From Terriglobales bacterium (GTDB taxonomy: Bacteria > Acidobacteriota > Terriglobia > Terriglobales > Acidobacteriaceae), in contig JAICYU010000009.1 in the NCBI GenBank assembly GCA_025934025.1, positions 1 to 38,097 of the forward strand: a stretch of 38,097 bases of DNA. Reading direction: 5' to 3'. The notes beneath the pieces are model-generated. The model made no database searches, was not told where the DNA came from, and was given only the letters and a program-made list of their open reading frames with translations. Each line of letters starts with the position of its first letter. Positions within the stretch are counted from its first letter, which is position 1. A program made the translations under genes and the position numbers. Shown one piece after another: positions 36,019 through 38,097 of the stretch.

Positions 36019-38097
36019 ATGAAAGTCGTCAGCATCTTCTTTATGTGTGTGTTGTTCTCCGGTCTGGCCCTGGCCCAGGGCGTCGGAGCATCAGGAGATT
36101 TGAGGGGAACAGTGGTTGATCCGTCGGGCGCGACCGTAGTAGGCGCCACCATAACGGCAACCGATCTGGCCAAAGGAATCAAGCACACCATTACCAGCGA
36201 CAGCAGCGGCGATTACCGCTTGACCGGTCTTGCTCCCGCCAGCTATAGCGTGACTGTAGCCAAGAGCGGCTTCCAGAGCCAAGTGGCGCAACCGGTGGTC
36301 GTGTTTGTCGGACAAACCACCACCATGGACTTTCATCTGAAAGTTTCCCAGGTCTCCGAGCAGATTGAGGTCACCACAGAAGTTCCGGTGATTGAAACCG
36401 ATCGCGGACACCAGTCTGACGTGATCAACCAGCAACTCATCACAGACCTGCCTATCAACCGTCGCGACTATCTCACGTTTACGCTGCTGGCGCCGGGCGT
36501 GTCGGATTCCACGCGCCTCGCGTCCGACCAGGATTTCCGCGTGAAGCAGACGCCGCAGAGCGGTCTCTCGTTCTACGGTAGCAACGGCCGCGGCAACAGC
36601 GTAACGGTGGATGGCGGCGAAGCGAATGATGATGCCGGCGGCGTACGCCTTACCCTCAGCCAGGACGCAGTGCAGGAATTTCAGATCAACCGCAGCAACT
36701 ACAACGCAGAACTCGGGGGCGCAAGCGGCGCTTCCATCAACATCGTTTCCAAGTCGGGTGGCAACAACGTACACGGCAGCCTGTACAGCTTCTTCCGCAA
36801 TGACGCAATGGATGCCGCCAATCCGTTCTCCTTCTCACAGGCGTTAGCGCCGGGGCAGGCGTTCAATCCGCTTGGTCCCGATCTTCAGGGGACGCACATC
36901 AAAGATTCGTTGCAACGCTATCAGTTCGGCGGGACCGTTGGTTTCCCAATTAAGAAGGACAAGACCTTTATGTTTGCGGCCTTTGAAGGCTTAATGTCCG
37001 ACGCGCAGAATGCCGTGCCACTGCTGACCGATACTACGGCGCTGCGTCCGGATGGTAGTCAGAACTCAATCTTCACTGGCCTGGCTACCTTGCCAGGAAA
37101 CCCCAATGTCCCCTGCATTTCAAATCCGGCAAATCCCAATGCGCCGACGTTCCTTCCCGCTGCAACTTGCGCGGCGGTGCTTAACGGAGTGCTGACGGTG
37201 AATCCGGCGGCAAACCCTTTGAACGGCTTCCTTGTAAATCAACTCGAGAGCAACGGCGGGGTATTCCCGTTTGACACGCGTGAGTATCTGGCCTCGGCCC
37301 GCCTGGACCACCAGTTCAGCGACAAGAACCAGGTGATGTTCCGTTACAACTTCGGCCATGATCGCGAAGAAAATCCTGATGTGCAGTCGCTCACCGGCTT
37401 CTCGCGCGGCAGTTCCATCCACTCGCTGGAGCACACACTTCAGGGCGGCTGGTTCCACCAGTTCAGCGAACGGACTCTGAACGAAGCCAAGACCCAGTTC
37501 AGCTACACGAATTTCGATGTGATTCCCAATGAGCAGGGAGAGGTAGGCCTCGATATCCCCGGCTTCGCCAATCTCGGCACCAACATCTTTCTGCCCAGCT
37601 TGACAATCATGCGCCGCTTTCAGTTAGAGGACAATCTCAGCGTGATTCGCGGAAGCCACAGCATGAAGATGGGCGGCTACTTCCTCTACCGCGGCAACCA
37701 CACCGAATCTCACACCTTCTTCCCGGGACGTTTCGTGTTCGGTGCGTTGCCTGGAGCGATTGTGAGCCCATGTTTCCTCGCTGCTAACCCAGCAACGCAG
37801 CAAAACCCCTGCGGATTGAGTACAACCGGAGCTAATCTCAATGGCCTGCAATCCGCAGCCTTGGGTCTCCCGCAGTTTTTTGAGCAGGGCTTCGGCAATC
37901 CGACCTACAGCTATCCGCGGCCGTTCAGCGCTGCTTACTGGCAAGACACCTGGAGTATGGCGTCGAACTTTACGCTGAACTATGGCGTTCGCTACGAGCT
38001 CGACGCGCAGTATGGAGCGCTTTCCACCGACAAGAACAACTTTGCGCCGCGCGTCTCCTTCGCATGGGACCCGTTCAACGATCACAAGACGGTCATC
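36019..38097 (+). CDS. Carboxypeptidase-regulatory-like/TonB-dependent receptor (Oar-like), partial; C-terminus lies outside the window
   Basis: Manual translation: MKVVSIFFMCVLFSGLALAQGVGASGDLRGTVVDPSGATVVGATITATDLAKGIKHTITSDSSGDYRLTGLAPASYSVTVAKSGF... then a plug region VIETDRGHQSDVINQQLITDLPINRRDYLTFTLLAPGV. Open to the window end. Confidence 0.9.
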   Translation, partial: MKVVSIFFMCVLFSGLALAQGVGASGDLRGTVVDPSGATVVGATITATDLAKGIKHTITSDSSGDYRLTGLAPASYSVTVAKSGFQSQVAQPVVVFVGQTTTMDFHLKVSQVSEQIEVTTEVPVIETDRGHQSDVINQQLITDLPINRRDYLTFTLLAPGVSDSTRLASDQDFRVKQTPQSGLSFYGSNGRGNSVTVDGGEANDDAGGVRLTLSQDAVQEFQINRSNYNAELGGASGASINIVSKSGGNNVHGSLYSFFRNDAMDAANPFSFSQALAPGQAFNPLGPDLQGTHIKDSLQRYQFGGTVGFPIKKDKTFMFAAFEGLMSDAQNAVPLLTDTTALRPDGSQNSIFTGLATLPGNPNVPCISNPANPNAPTFLPAATCAAVLNGVLTVNPAANPLNGFLVNQLESNGGVFPFDTREYLASARLDHQFSDKNQVMFRYNFGHDREENPDVQSLTGFSRGSSIHSLEHTLQGGWFHQFSERTLNEAKTQFSYTNFDVIPNEQGEVGLDIPGFANLGTNIFLPSLTIMRRFQLEDNLSVIRGSHSMKMGGYFLYRGNHTESHTFFPGRFVFGALPGAIVSPCFLAANPATQQNPCGLSTTGANLNGLQSAALGLPQFFEQGFGNPTYSYPRPFSAAYWQDTWSMASNFTLNYGVRYELDAQYGALSTDKNNFAPRVSFAWDPFNDHKTVI

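Noticed and set aside
1-38097. CRISPR arrays, tRNA/rRNA genes, phage or transposase genes
   Set aside because: Nothing with the required repeat-spacer periodicity, cloverleaf sequences or enzyme signatures was seen.

Overview
This is a gene-dense, GC-rich bacterial chromosomal window whose gene content and repeat style suggest Acidobacteriota (inference from content only). I support about 31 protein-coding genes. They include a partial MFS exporter, a sedolisin-like S53 peptidase, a TolC/HlyD/DHA2 tripartite efflux operon, a group II PLP decarboxylase, ClpC, LolD and LolC/E-type ABC genes with an ICMT-like methyltransferase, and an HD hydrolase. They also include a zinc-ribbon XRE regulator, an RsbV/RsbW/RsbU-type partner-switching cluster whose phosphatase carries a DksA/TraR-like zinc finger, and a soluble PRC-MgtE_N-CBS protein. 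Further along are a secreted beta-helix protein, a class II photolyase-like protein, a Pal/OmpA lipoprotein, a VapBC module, and an NhaR-like LysR gene divergent from HPF/Usp/Rnk-like stress genes. The window ends with homodimeric PDH E1, two SDRs, an FMO/SDR/haloalkane dehalogenase operon, and a partial carboxypeptidase-regulatory/TonB-dependent receptor. I found no tRNA, rRNA, CRISPR, phage or transposase genes. The most unusual signals are a palindromic REP-like element inserted in frame inside the LolC/E-type permease gene, two copies of a ~73 bp intergenic hairpin element, several near-perfect operator palindromes, and the zinc-finger/SpoIIE phosphatase fusion. I do not see clear evidence for a wholly new multi-gene defence or mobile system.
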